From assembly GCA_965240325.2 (NCBI GenBank), contig OZ251239.1, positions 1,602,845-1,666,844 of the forward strand: a stretch of 64,000 bases of DNA, read 5' to 3'. Origin of the DNA: Rebecca billardiae RCC1528. Its lineage: Eukaryota; Haptophyta. Under the pieces are notes generated by a model that was not told the origin of the DNA, searched no databases, and was given only the letters and a program-made list of their open reading frames with translations. Below, in pieces: positions 20,877 through 33,134 of this stretch (position 1 is its first letter; every line of letters begins with the position of its first letter). Position numbers and translations under genes: made by a program.

Positions 20877-21977
20877 CTACTGAGACGCGAAGCGCGCGCG
20901 CAGCCGGCGCATGTGCGCGTGGAAGCGCGCCTCGCGCTCCTCGGGCGTGAGCGCGCCCGTGAAGACGTGCTGCCGCACCCTCGGCTCCACCTCCGCCCAG
21001 CTCGCGCGCGCGCTGTGCGCGCGCGTGCACAGCAGGGTGCCGAGCAGCTCGTCGTACGCCCGGACAAAGCCGGCGTCGAGGGTGTCCTTGCAGAAGCGGG
21101 TGAGGCCGGCGCAGCCGAGGATCATCGCCGCCTCCGCCGCGCGCCACGTCCCGTCCGCCGACGGCGCCACCGCCCCGTCCGCCGTCAGCTCGACCGCGGC
21201 CGCGCCCGCGCGCGGCGCCGCGCGCGTCGCGCCCACGCCGCCCGCGTGCGCCGCGCGCGCGAGGAAGGGCAGCACGCGCTCGCGCAGATCGCGCTCGAGG
21301 ACGGGCGCGCCCGCGGGCCCGCGCTGCGCCGGCGTCGGCGCACCGTCCGAGAGGCCGTCAGGGGTAGGGGTAGGGGTAGGGGTAGGGGTAGGGGTAGGGG
21401 TAGCGAGCGCGTCCGCCTCCAATGGCACAAAGTCCGAGAGGAGGCAGAGGCGGCCGGAGGAGGCGTAGCGCGAGACCTCGTCGGGCGGGAGGTCCCGCGC
21501 CATCCACGCCAGCACGTCGCGGCGCACCTCGTCGTCCAGCGCGACGAGCAGGTCGTACGCCCACAGGTCGCCCAGGCAGAGGGACGCGCCGGGCGCGGCC
21601 GCGCGGATCGGGCAGAGGCCGAGCTCGGCGCACGCGGCGCGGGCGGCGGGCGGCGCGGGCGCGGCGTCGAAGTCGCCGAGGCTCGCCGCGTGCGGGTACA
21701 GCCACCACCCCGCGTCGGCCCACGCCGCCACGCGCTCGAGCAGCCCCTCGGCGACGCGCGCGCGCGCATTGTCGTCGTCCACAAACAAAATCTGCAGGTG
21801 GTAGCGGGAGGGGTCGACGGAGGCGGCGGCGGAGGAGACGCGCGCCTGGCGCCACGCGCGGAGCATGGCGCTGGGCGAGGCGGGCGACGCGTCGGCACAC
21901 GCGCCGGGGCGCGCGCCGCCCAGCGCGGCCGCGGCGCAGCAGAGCAGGGCCGCTCGCCGGCGGAGGGCGGCCGCCAT
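20877..21977 (-). CDS. Low-molecular-weight protein tyrosine phosphatase-like protein lacking the catalytic Cys (366 aa)
   Basis: An N-terminal hydrophobic segment after Arg residues (ALRRRAALLCCAAAALGGA) looks like a signal peptide or plastid-targeting leader. The domain from about residue 58 has the LMW-PTP layout: beta strand plus loop ILFVDDDNARARVAEGLLE where active enzymes have FVC-x5-R-S, then WWLYPHAASLGDF, and YDLLVALDDEVRRDVL aligned with the family segment that precedes the later acid loop. The nucleophilic Cys is Asp and the Ser after Arg is lost, so phosphatase activity is unlikely. A Thr-Pro linker comes from a (GGGGTA)7 repeat. The C-terminal half is helical and unrecognised. 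Start is the ATG before AAALRRR; the longer upstream frame includes transposon-like DNA. Family assignment is moderate. Confidence 0.6.
   Translation of the reverse strand: MAAALRRRAALLCCAAAALGGARPGACADASPASPSAMLRAWRQARVSSAAASVDPSRYHLQILFVDDDNARARVAEGLLERVAAWADAGWWLYPHAASLGDFDAAPAPPAARAACAELGLCPIRAAAPGASLCLGDLWAYDLLVALDDEVRRDVLAWMARDLPPDEVSRYASSGRLCLLSDFVPLEADALATPTPTPTPTPTPTPDGLSDGAPTPAQRGPAGAPVLERDLRERVLPFLARAAHAGGVGATRAAPRAGAAAVELTADGAVAPSADGTWRAAEAAMILGCAGLTRFCKDTLDAGFVRAYDELLGTLLCTRAHSARASWAEVEPRVRQHVFTGALTPEEREARFHAHMRRLRARFASQ
21361..21402. repeat. (GGGGTA)7 in coding sequence
   Basis: Seven perfect telomere-like hexamers inside the LMW-PTP-like gene, read on the minus strand as alternating Thr-Pro. 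The unit differs from the terminal TTAGGG by one base. Slippage by whole units would change linker length without shifting the frame. Confidence 0.95.
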
Positions 21978-22063
21978 TGCTGCGCCCCGCGTGCTTCGGG
22001 AAGCGCCCGCCGCGCTTATTCGGCTGTGTATTTCGTACTGTGGCGACGGCTTCATGGGCGGTG

Positions 22064-23148
22064 ATACTGCGGTCATGTTGAAGCCCCCCCCCCCATGTCC
22101 TTCTGTAGGGGGTAGGTGCACCCTGCTCGAAGGGCTGATGGGCTGCAGGGGGGGGGGGTGCAACCTGCTCAAGCTCTAGGCTGGCAGGCTGCAGCCGCAG
22201 GGGGCGGGGTGCAGGCACCCCGACTTCAGCAGGCCCATGGTTGGGTGCTTCGCGCAGGCGCGCGCCGCGGGCCCGGGCCGTGGCTGTCACAGTGTAGCAA
22301 GTGGTACCAGAACTCTGGAGAGCGCGCCTGCGGCGCAGGGAGTGACCTTCATATCATAGTAGTCTTCATCACGTATCCACCACCTCACGATATGCGCCTG
22401 CCCAGGGGCCACCGCACCTGCCTCGTGTCGGCGCGGCCCACCGTGCCGTCCGCGGACTGGCGACCGCAATCGTCGCCCCTGCCAGGGACTCAGCCGCCGA
22501 CTCGGTATTCATGAGCGGCACCCTGCCTAGGGTGGTCGGCGCGTCGCTGCTCGCAAAGTGCCCACCCAAGCAGACGCCCCAGCCCGGCCCAAGCTCGGCC
22601 ACTGCCATGCCACCGCGTGGCGAGCGCAACCGGTGCGCTCTGGGCTGACCAAGCCCGCAACGGCCGGGAGCGGCGCGGACGCCGCGCCACCGCGTCTGCC
22701 TGCCGTCGCGGTTGGATTGAGCACGGACCGTAGCACGAAGACACATGGCGTGCCAGCGCGCTGCCAGCCCACCAGCGCTCTCTGTTGCACGTACGCGCAC
22801 AACGCACGGCTTGGCCGGGCGGCCGGGGGCCGCGGGGCGGAATCCAGCGCCGCCATCGTCTTGCTTGGGCGCGCCTTCGGCGATGCTGTTCTGTTCCGGT
22901 AGGAAAGCGCGCCAAAAAGGGCCAAAAATTTTCTTCGCCTCGGGCCGGCGGGGCCCCGGGGGAGGCCCCCCGGACCCCCCGCTGTGGGTCCGGGGGCTGG
23001 CGCCCCCGGACTTCCGGTGCAGGGGGGGGGGGGGGGCTACCGCCTCGGCGGGCCGCGAGACGCTCAGGAGGGGGTTGGTGCAACCTGCTCACACCCAGAA
23101 GGGCCCACAGAAGGACACAGTGGCCGGGTTACAACATGACTGCAGTAT
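22064..23148. mobile_element. Non-autonomous DNA transposon-like element with terminal inverted repeats
   Basis: The left end reads ATACTGCGGTCATGTTG (22,064-22,080). The right end is its inverted copy with one mismatch (23,132-23,148). A second matching block, TGTCCTTCTGT, lies 32 bp inside the left end and is found inverted 31 bp inside the right end (23,107-23,117), so each arm is about 43 bp. The 1,085-bp interior has long poly-C/poly-G runs, repeats of GTGCAACCTGCTC, and no transposase-like frame. No clear target-site duplication was seen. The element begins 86 bp upstream of the LMW-PTP-like start codon, where a promoter would be expected. Confidence 0.65.
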
Positions 23149-23408
23149 GACACGGTGGCGGGCGTCAATCTCGCCTGCCTGAGCTGTGTGCGTCTCTCAT
23201 TCTTAGTAAACTGTAGTAATAAGTATAACGCGAGTCGTCACGCGCGCGGCCGCATCACTTCCGGTGATCGTCATCGTCGTCGCCGCGACGAGTTTCTCTA
23301 TCGACCGCCTATCGGCCTGCCTCGTCGGGAGGCCGCTGCGCGCCGCGCGTTCATGCATCACGGCGCTCCGCGCCGCGCTCAGCGCCCGCGCTCCGCCAGC
23401 TGCTGCTG

Positions 23409-26219
23409 CTACAGGCGGTCGCCGCCCGCGGCCGCGCTCGTCACGGTCTGCGGCCGGCTCTCGCGGTGCGAGTCGCCGCCCGCGCCGTCCGCGGGCGCGC
23501 GCATCGGCCCGGGCACGCCGTGCGCCATGTGCAGCCCGGGGACGAGGATGGGCATGGGCACGCCCTGGTCGCGCGGCTTGGTGCTCACGATGCCGTACAG
23601 CGTGAGCACCTGCCGCCGCTGCGCCACCAGCGGCACGCGCGTGCCCACCACCGCGGGCGGCGGCTCGTCCGGCTCGGCGGCGGCGCCGGCCGGCCGCGCG
23701 CCCGCGAGCCCGCGGCGGGAGCGGCCGGGCGGCGGCGCGCGCTGCGTGACAGCGCTGACCATCTCGGCGGTGCGCGCCTCCATCCAGCGGTAGTACTGCT
23801 CCTTGAGCGCCCAGCGCTGCTGCCGCCGGCTCTGCAGCGTCTCCATCCGGTGCAGGAAGCCTTGCAGCTGCGCGCCGCACACACACACACGCGCACACGC
23901 GCACACGCGCACGCGCGCACACGGCAGGCGGCGAGACAGCGAGGGATCGGGCGCGGATCAGACGTGGCGCGCGCAACGGCGCGCGCGCGCGCGATCGGAG
24001 TGCGCGCACGCGCGGGCACGGCGCACGCGAGCGCGGGCGGCGCACCTGCGACCCCTTGGGCGCGACGGCCGCCTGGCGCGCCGTCCTTGCGCGCTCGATG
24101 CTGGCCGCGAGGCCGTGCAGCGTGGCGGAGACGCGCCCCTCGCGCATGCGCTGGTTGTAGGTGACGAGCTGCAGCGCCTCCTCGCGCACGCCGAGGGGGA
24201 GGTGCGCGGCGCCGTGCTCGAGCCCCGCCGAGAGCAGCGCCGTGTTCGACGCCTCCAGCGAGCGGTTCGCCGCGCGCAGCGACTCGGTGAGGCGCAGCGT
24301 GTCCGCCAGCGTGCCCGCGGTGAGCGCCGTCTGCGCCTCCGCGTCCGCCGTGCCGCCCAGCCGGTGCGAGGCCGAGCGCGCGAGCGCGCGCTGCGCGGTC
24401 TCGTCGAGCGCGCCGAGGCCGCGGCTCGCCATCGCCGCCACCGCGTCCGCCGAGAGCGTGCTGCCCGAGGGCAGCGCCATCTCCAGCTCGCTCCGCTGCC
24501 GCGTGGGGCTGGCCGCCAGCGCCAGAATCTGCAGGGCGCGCACGCAGCCGGGCAGCCAGCCAGGCACGCGCGGACGGCAAGGCGCGAGCGCGGGCGCGGG
24601 CGCGTGAGTCTCGCGCGGGCGCGAGGCGGGGCGCGCGGGGCGACGCGGGCCGGGCCGTGCGCGCGGCGGTGCGCGGCGTGCCCCGCACCTGCTGCACCCA
24701 CTGCGGCTCCGGCAGCGGCGCCACCGCCAGCGCGGGCGGCCGCGCGCCGCCGCGGCCGCCGCCGCCGCGCGGCGCGGGGTGGCGCGCGGCCGAGGGCCCG
24801 AAGAGGTGCCACGGCGCGTTGTACGCCTCGGGGTCAAAGTCGTCGTCCTCCTCCTCGCCCGCCGCCTCGCCCTCCTCCTCCGCCCAGCCGCCCCCGCGCC
24901 GCCCCCACAGGTCGGCGCCGCCCGCGGACGCGCCGTCGGCGCCGTAACCGTCGGCGTAACCGTCGGCGTAACCGTCGGAGTCGCTCGCGGCGGGCTCGAG
25001 GGCGGCGGCGGCGGGCGCGGCGTCGCGCGGGTCCGCGCCGCCCGCGAGCGCCGAGAGCGCGCCCGCGCCCGCCGCCCACGCGGGCGCCGGCCCCTTGCTC
25101 GGCGCCGGCGCCGAGCGGCGCGGCGCCGGGCCGGCGCGCGCGCGCGCCGCGCCGTCCACAATCGCCTCTGCGCGGCTGCGGCGGCTGGGCGTGCCGGCGG
25201 CGAGGGAGGAGCGCGAGGAGACGGAGCGGCGGAGCGGGAAGCTGGCGCCGACGTGCGGCGCGGCGAGCCCGCCGCCCTCCGCCCCCGCCCCGCCCAGCCC
25301 CTGCCCCACGAGCGCCAGCCCGCCCAGCTCCGCGCCCTGCCGCTGCTGCGCCGCGCGCTGCCGGTGCTCCGCCTGCATGGCGGTGAGCACGGCGACGGCG
25401 CGCGAGCCGGCGGGGGCGTTCTGCGCGCGGCGGGCCTTGACCGCGGCGCGCAGCTGGTGCAGCGCCGCCACCTCCTCGCCCAGCTCGTGCGCGCCCGGCG
25501 GCGCCTCCGCCGGCGCGGCGCTCGCGGGCGCGCCCGCGCCCGCGCCCGCGTCCGCGCCCGCGTCCGCGCCGGCCGCCTCGGCGCGCGCGCCGAGCACGCC
25601 AAGCGCGCCGCCGGGCGATGGCGGCGCGGCGGCGTGCGCGGGGTGCGCGGCGGGCCCGAGGGGCTGCCCGCCCACGCCCGGCCCCCACTGCACCACGCCC
25701 GCCCGCCTCGCCGCGGGCAGCACGTCGCTGAGCAGCAGGTCGAGCGCCAGGCTGAGCGCGTCCTCCTGTGCAGACGCCACCGCCGCCTCCAGCGACCCAA
25801 ACGCCGAGTCGTGCCGCGCCTCCACGCCGATCAGCGCGGCGCCGAGGGCGGAGCGCGCGCCGTTGGCGAGGGCGAGCGCGCCGCCCTCCTGCTCGAGGCC
25901 GGGCGGGCGCGCCGCCGCCCCCTCCGCCGCGCCGACCACGCCGCCGCCGGCCTCGGCGGCGGGCGCGGCGGCGGGCGCGGCGGCCGCGGCCGACGCCGCG
26001 CCGGCGGCGGCGGCGGCGCGCGCCGACGCGTCGAGCAGGGGCGAGGCGGCGGCGGCGCTCACCTCGGCGACGACGTCGCGCGCGCTCTCCGCCTGCGCCC
26101 ACTCGCCCACCTCGCCCAGCGCCGCCTCCGCCGCGCCGATCAGCGCGTTGAGCCGCACGAGGTCCGCCGCCTTGAGCGCCAGCGGCTCGGCGCCCACAGC
26201 GCCGCCCGCGCCCGCGCCC

Positions 26220-26262
<43 letters not shown>

Positions 26263-26649
26263 GCCCGCTGCGTCCGAGCCGCGCGTCGAGGCGGCGCGCG
26301 GCGGCGCTGGCCGCGGCGGCGCTCGCGTCCTGCAGGCAGCCGATCGTGTAGTCGAGCAGCGCGTGCGTGCGCTTCGAGCGCACGCCCAGCGCGGCCGCGC
26401 GGCGCGCGCGCTCGGCGCGCAGCTCGAGGGCGACGTCGGCAGCGCCCGCGCGCACGCCCGCGCTCAGCGCGGTCGCGGCCGCGGCCGTGAGGCGCGCGCC
26501 GGTCTCGCGCGCGGCGGCGTCGGCGGCGGCGGCCTCGCGCGCGGCGAGGAGCGCGCGCAGCTCCGTCCCGAGCGCCGAGTCCTCCGCCACCAGCTCCGCC
26601 GCCGTCCGCGCGCCACCGACGCCGCCGCCGCCGTCGCCGTCGCCGCCGC

Positions 26650-26680
<31 letters not shown>

Positions 26681-29257
26681 GCCGCCGGTCGAGCGGCGCG
26701 GCGCGAGCGGCGGCGGCGGCGTCTGCGCGCCGCCGGGCGCGGGCGCGGCGGCGGCGAGGGCGGCGCGCGCGAGGCGGAGCTTGTGCGCCGCGAGCTCGAG
26801 CCGCGTGCCCTGCCCGCGCAGCCGCGCGTCGAACGCGCCCGACAGCCGCTCGAGCTCGGCGGCGAGCGCGACCACGCCCGCGGCCGCCGCGTCGGCGCTG
26901 CCAATGCCCGGCGGCGCGCGCAGGTTGGGCGGCGTGCGCCGCCCGGCCATCGGCGAGCCGTCGGCCGAGCCGGCGCGGCGCCCGCGGCCGCTGGAGCGCC
27001 GCGCCGGCGGCGCGTCCACCACCGTCGCCGTCGCCCCCGCCTGCGAGGCCGCCGCCGCCGCGGCCGCCGCGTCCGCCGCCGCGTCCGCCGCCTCTTGCTC
27101 GGCGGCGCCGAGCGCGGCGCATAGCGCGGCGCGCTGCGCGGCCGCGGCCGCGGCCGCGTGCGCGCCCGCCGCGTCGGCGTCGGCGAGCGCGGCGCCGAGC
27201 GCGGCGGCGCGCGCGCGCGCGGCGTGCTTCGCCTCCTCCGCCTCCTCCAGCGCCTCCCGCGCCTCCGCCAGCCCCGCCCGCAGCCGCCCCAGCTCGAGGT
27301 GCATGGCGGTCAGGTCGTACTCCGGCTCGTCGTCGGAGGGGGAGCCGCCGCCGTCGGCGCGGCCGAGCGCGGCCGCGGCGAGCCGCGCGGCCTCGGCGGC
27401 GGAGAGCGGGGGCGGGTGGGCGGGTGCGAGGGCGGTGGCGGCGGCGGGCGCGGCGGCGCCGCCCTCGCTCCCGCCCTCGCTCTCCTCGCCCTCCTCGCCG
27501 CCGCTCCCGCCGTCGGCGCCCGGCGCGTGCGTGCGCGCCGCCTGCCCCTGCTGCAGTGCCGCGCCAAACGTGGCGCGCGCCGCGCGCACCATCGCGCCCT
27601 CGAGGCGCTGGCGCAGGTCGGCGTTCTCGAGCTGCGCCTGCTTGGCGCGCGCGGCGGCGAGGCGCGCCTCCTCGCGCGCCCCCCTCAGCGCCTGCTCCGC
27701 CTCGTCCGCGCGCACCCTCGCCGCCTGCGCCGCCGCGTGCGCCGCTTTGGTCCGCTCCGCCTCCGCGCCGACGTCGCCGACGATGGCGCAGAGGTGCGCG
27801 CGCGATGCGCCGTGCGTCTGCAGGGCGGCGAGCGCCTCGAGGGGCGCGCGGCGCTCGTCGAGCACGCCGAGCAGCGCGCCGCGCAGCTCGGCGTGCCGCG
27901 CGCGCCACCGCTTCGCCTCGCGCTCCGCTTCCCACACGTGCTCGTCCGCCGCCTCGAGCGCGCGCTCAAAGGTGCCGTCTCGCCCGCCCACCGCGTCCGC
28001 CTCGGCCGCGGCGACGGCGGCGGCGGCGCGCTCGCGCGTGAGCTCGGCGCGGGTCTCGGCGTGGCGCTCCTCCTCGGCCTCGGTCGCGGCGCGCGCCTCC
28101 TCCAGCGCCGCGCCCACCGCCTCCTTCTCCTCCGCCTCCGTGCGCAGCGCCGCCTTCAGCTTCGCCGCCAGCGTGCGCGACTGCTCGAGCTCGGCCGCCA
28201 GCCGGTATCCCTTGGCCACGTCCACCTCGTTGAGGATCTGCTCGCGCACCTGCGCGCGCAGCAGGTCGAGGAGGCGGATGTGGAGCGCGCGCGCGCGGTC
28301 GGCGGAGCGGCGGGAGCCCTGCTCCGTCGCGCGCGTCAGCTCGAACACCAGCGCGCGCACGGACTCGAACTGCTTCAGCTGCGCGTCGAGCGACGCCTCG
28401 TCGCGCACCGACGCGCGCCGCAGCCGCGCCGCGCCCACCGCCGCCGCCATCGCGCCGCGCGCGCTGCCGCCGCCGAGCTCGTCGGGCGGCGGCGGGTCGG
28501 AGCCGGTGGCGGAGTACTCGCTCATCCCGTCCGCCCCCTCGCGCAGCGCCGCCGCGCGCGCCGCCGCCGCCACCGCGTCCAGGCTCCCTCCGTCTGGCTG
28601 CTGCCCCTGCCCCTGCCCCGCCGCCGCCTCTGGCTGTGGCGCGCGCTCGTGCACGTACTCGGCCAGCGCGTCGTGCACCGCCTCGCGCGCGGGGGCGCGC
28701 GTGGCGTGCGCGGCGACGACGGCGAGCACGGCGGAGCGGCGCGCGGCGCGCGCGCGGTCGAACGCCTCCACGTCCTCCCACATCGACTCGGCGTCCAGGC
28801 CGCGCGCGCCGCCGCCCTGCGAGCCTCGCTCGTCCGCGTCCGCGTCCGCGCCGCCGCCGCCGTCCGAGCACGAGTCGCCGCCGTCCGAGCCGCCGTCGGA
28901 GGAGGAGGAGGAGGAGTCGGCGCCGGCGGTCTCCATGCCGGTGATGAACGAGACGCGCGCCGCCCCCTCGATCCGCCGCGCCTCGTGCTCGTACGCCTCG
29001 AGCGCCTGCGCCATCTCGGCGTGCACTTGCGCGAGCTCGGCGTTGGACTCCTGCTGCTCCTTGCGCGCCGCCAGCTGCGCCTCCGACACGAGCCGGTTGA
29101 TGGACGCGCGCAGGTTCTCGCCGACGGAGGCGGCCTTGAACGCGTTGTACGGCGAGAGCGCCGCCATCGGGTCGTCCGCCGCGCCCGCGCCCGCGCGCTT
29201 CGCCAGCCGCATCGCCTCGCGCGTGATCGCCGCGCGCGAGCGAGGCGGGCCGCCCTT

Positions 29258-29298
<41 letters not shown>

Positions 29299-29809
29299 CG
29301 CCGCCGCCGCCGCCGCCGCGCCGGCGGCGGCCGCGGCGCGACTCGCCCGCGATGGTGGAGGTGGCGTCCTCCGTGTACGCCCCGCCGTCCAGCTCGGCCG
29401 ACGCGCCGGGCAGCACGCCGCCGCCGCCGCCGCCGCACGCGCCGCCGCCGCCGAGCGCGCCGCCGAGCGCGCCGCCCGCGGACGCGAGCCCGCGGCCGCC
29501 CGGCGGGCTGGCGAGGCTGGGCAGCCCGCCCGGCGGCGGGCGGCGCGCGCCGCCGCCGCCGACGAGCGCCGTCGCCGCGCGGCCGTCCGCCGCCCAGCCG
29601 CCGCCCGCCGGCGCCGAGATGGCGAGCCCGTCCGCGCGGGTGCGCAGGTACCGGCTCAGACCCGGCGCGCGCGACGCGTCGTACGAGGCGCGCGGCTCGG
29701 AGGCGGCGCCGACGGCGTGGCGCACGCCGACGGGCAGCACGTTGCCCACGCGCGGCAGCGTCGCGCGCTCCACCGCGTCGAAGTCGGGCTCGAGGTACGG
29801 GCCCATCAT
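23409..29809 (-). CDS. Very large coiled-coil protein, unknown (2,020 aa, 3 exons)
   Basis: Predicted exons are 29809-24689, 24528-24046 and 23867-23409; introns are 160 and 178 bp, both phase 0. The start is the Met-Met before GPYLEPDFDAVERATLPRVG; an in-frame ATG at 29,938 is an alternative. After about 170 low-complexity residues and a poly-Gly run comes AITREAMRLAKRAGAG, then ASINRLVSEAQLAARKEQQE and several hundred residues of heptad-rich coiled coil (for example LAAKLKAALRTEAEEKEAV). The C-terminal exons are compact and look conserved: REEALQLVTYNQRMREGRVS, then FLHRMETLQSRRQQRWALKE and QYYRWMEARTAEMVSAV. The length and repeated coiled coils suggest a structural protein of the cytoskeleton, basal body or axoneme, but no homologue was recognised. 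Only about 190 bp separate it from the giant WW/IQ gene upstream. Confidence 0.75.
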
Positions 29810-29998
29810 GGCGCCTCGTCGTCGGAGGGGGCCACCACCGCCGCCCTCGCTCGCAGGTCGCCGTGCCGTAACGTCGTTTCTCGCCGGGGGCACGCGTAAC
29901 AGTCCGCGGCTGCTGTTCATTGCCGTATGCGACGACATTTTTAATCCCTGAAGGTTGAAATTCCTCGGCGGCGCACGATGGCGCCCTTCGATTGTCGG

Positions 29999-32900
29999 TC
30001 AGTCGAAGCGCATCCGGCCGGGCGACGGCGCGTGCATGGCGGGCGAGTCGCGCGACGGCTCGTCGACCGCCTCGCCCACCTCGCCCGGCGCCGGCAGCTC
30101 CTCGTCCTCCACCTCATCCGCCGCCTCCGCCGCCCCTGCGCTCGCGCCGGCCGGCGCGGCGTCGGCGGCGCCGCCCGCGCTCGGTGGGTGCGCGCCGCCG
30201 TGCGGCTCGCCAAACGAGGCGCGCGCCGGCCGCGCGCGGCTCACCAGGCCGATGGCGGTCTGCGGCGCGGGCCAGAGCTCCGCCACCTCGCCGCCGCCGA
30301 GCTCGCCCCCCGCCTCGCCCCCCGCGCCCTCCGCGCCGATCGAGGCGGGCACGACGACGTGCGAGACGCGGCGCGAGGCCACGCGCGAGGGCGGGCGCGA
30401 GCCCGTCGTGGGGCGGCTGGCGTCGGAGGCGCTGAGGCCCTCGTCCGCACCCTCCTCGATGGGCGCGTCCGCGCCGCCGCCCCCGCCGTCGTGCTGCGCC
30501 TGCGGCCGCGGCTGCTGCTGCGCCTGCTGCTGCTGCTGCTTCTTGGCCGCCTCCGCCTCCTCGTCGTCAGACGCGTACAGGCGGTCGTCCCACCGCACGC
30601 CCTCCGACGCGTCGCGCTCGGCGAGCAGCTCCTGCGGGCGCAAAGGGGCGCACGGGCGGGCGGGCGCGTCCGTGAGGCGGTGCGCGCGCGCAGCGGGGCC
30701 CCGCGCAGCGCAGCGCAGCGCAGCCCCGCGCCGCCCCTTCCCCTTCCGCGCGCGCACACACACGTTGGTGCGATGCGCAATGTCGGCCAGCCTCGAGCTC
30801 ATCTCGAGTCTGTACGGGTGCGCCCCCGCCTCCAGCCCGCCGGAGAGGGAGCAGCGGTACCCTGAAAGCACAGCACGCGCGCGCAGCACGCGCGCGCGGC
30901 GGGGCGGGCGGCAGGAGGCGGGGCGGCAGGAGGCGGGGCTGAGCGGGGCGTCCTGCCTGTCCGCGCGCGCGCACCTGCCACGCCACGCGCGCGCGCACCT
31001 GCGCCGAGCGTCTCGCCCGTGAGGTCGTCCGTGTGCGCAAACTCGGCCCAGCCCGCGGGCAGACCCGGCCGCAGCGCGAGCACCCAGCCCGCCAGCCACA
31101 CGCGCTCCGGGTGCGCGGGCAGCTCGAGCTCGAGCGCACCGCCCGCGATGTAGAGGGCTGGTGCGCACACGCACGCCACACGCACGCGCGCGCGCGCGCG
31201 CAGGGGCAAGGGCGGGCGGGCGGCGCGTCAGCGGGCCGAGGCGCGCGGCGGCGCGCGGCGGCGCGCGGGCGGGCGCGCGCGCCGCGCGTGCGCGCGCACC
31301 GGGCAGGCCGAGCGGCCGCAGCCGCAGCGCCTCGGCGCGCATGCGCGCGTGCGGCGCCGCCGCCTCGCGCGTCGCCTGCGCGCCCAGCTGGCGCAGCAGC
31401 GCCGCCCTCTCCTCGCGCTGCGCACAGCACGCGCCGCTCAGGCGGTCAGACGCACACGCGGCGGCGCGCGGCGCGAGGAGCGCGCGGCGTGCACGCGCGC
31501 GCGCGCACCATCACGCGGCGGTGCGTGCGGATCACGTCCGAGGCCAGGCCGGCGCGCGTGCCGCGCGGCCGCTCGCGCGGGTCGGACGAGTGGCGCAGGG
31601 CGAGCGACGGGGCGGCGCCGACGAGGCGGTTGCGGCGCATCATCGCCTGCGGCTGCGACTGGTGCGCGCGCACCAGCCTGCGCCGCCTCACCTGCGGCGC
31701 CTCCGCGTCCGGCAGCGCAAACTCGGGCGCGAGGCCCTCCTCCGCGCCCTGCGCCGCGACGGCGCGCGCGCGCGCGTCGCGCGGCGAGCCGTCCGCCCCG
31801 GCGCGCGCCGGCGGCTGCTGCTGCGGCCCCGGCGGCGGCCCCGGCGTGGGCGTGGGCGTGTGCGCGTGACACAGCGAGGCGAGGGCGACGCTCTTGCCGT
31901 CTGGCGCGCTCAGCACCACCCACTCCTCCAGGTGCGCCTGACGGCAGCGCAGCGCGCAGCAGCGCGCAGGGCGGGCCGCGCGTGAGCGCTGGGCGCGCGC
32001 GCGCGCGCGCGTGGCGGCTGTGCGCGCGCACGCACGCACGCGGCGCTGCGCGCACGCACCCACTTGCGCGCGCGGCCGCTGCGCCTGCGCTCCGCCGCGA
32101 CGTGCTGCTCAAACGCGGGCAGTAGCGGGTGCTCCTCCAACGTCTCGCCCGTCAGCTCGTGCACGTACGACACGTACTGCCCCTCGGCAGCGCCGCCGGC
32201 GGACAGCGCGCCCAGCGGCACGCTCAGCCGCCGGCCGGCGCCGCCACCGGGCGTGCTGTGCACCGAGCCGCCGCACCCGCCGCCCTTGGCGGAGAGCACG
32301 GAGGAGCGGCGGCGGCCGGAAGCGGGCTGGCCGGGCGCGGGCGGCGGGATGGCGAACGGGTCGGCGCCGTCCGGCACCACCTCGCGCCACAGCGCGGGGA
32401 GCGGCGCGACGAGCGCCTCCGCCGCCAGCCACGCCAGCCACAGGTCGGCCGAGCCGGGCGACAGGTCGATGCCCAGCCGCACGCACATGGCGCGCAGCGC
32501 GGACGCGGAGACGCGCGCGCGCGCCGAGGCGTGCACGGACGGGCGCGGGCGCATCTGCGCGCACGCCTTCACGCGCAGCCACGCCGCCGTCTGCCGCGAG
32601 AGCCCGGCCGCGTGCTCGTCGTCGTCGAGCAGCCCGAGCGAGCCGGTCGAGAGAGCGGCGGCGGCGGTGGCGAGCCGCGCCACCAGCCGCTTGTGCGCGA
32701 GGTAGCGCTCGCGCGGCGCCCAGCCCTCCGCGGCCGAGGGCTCGGGCAGGCGCACCTGCTCGCCCGCGCCGTGCGGCAGCTCGGGCGCCAGCGCGCGCAC
32801 GGCCGCGTACGCCGTGCGCAGCTGCGCCTTGATGCGCTTGCGCCCCGCGTACAGCGGCGCGTACCGCGCCACGACCTCGGCCGGGGGCGCGGCCGCGCTC

Positions 32901-33085
32901 GCAGCCTCCGCCTGCGCGCGCGCGAGCGCGGCAGGGAGCCACGCGCGGCCGGCGCGCGGGTCGGAGCGCGGCGGGCACGCGCGGTCGAGCCCGCCGAGCG
33001 CCTCGGACGCGCCCGCCGCGCGCCACAGCCGCAGCTTGGCGGCGTGCAGCTCGGACGCGCCCGGCTCGTCCGCGCCGCCGGGCTC

Positions 33086-33134
<49 letters not shown>

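Noticed and set aside
26367-29951. Plus-strand open frame of about 1,190 codons opposite the coiled-coil gene
   Set aside because: Ser/Ala/Arg-rich shadow without motifs; the minus-strand frame has conserved ends and splice signals.
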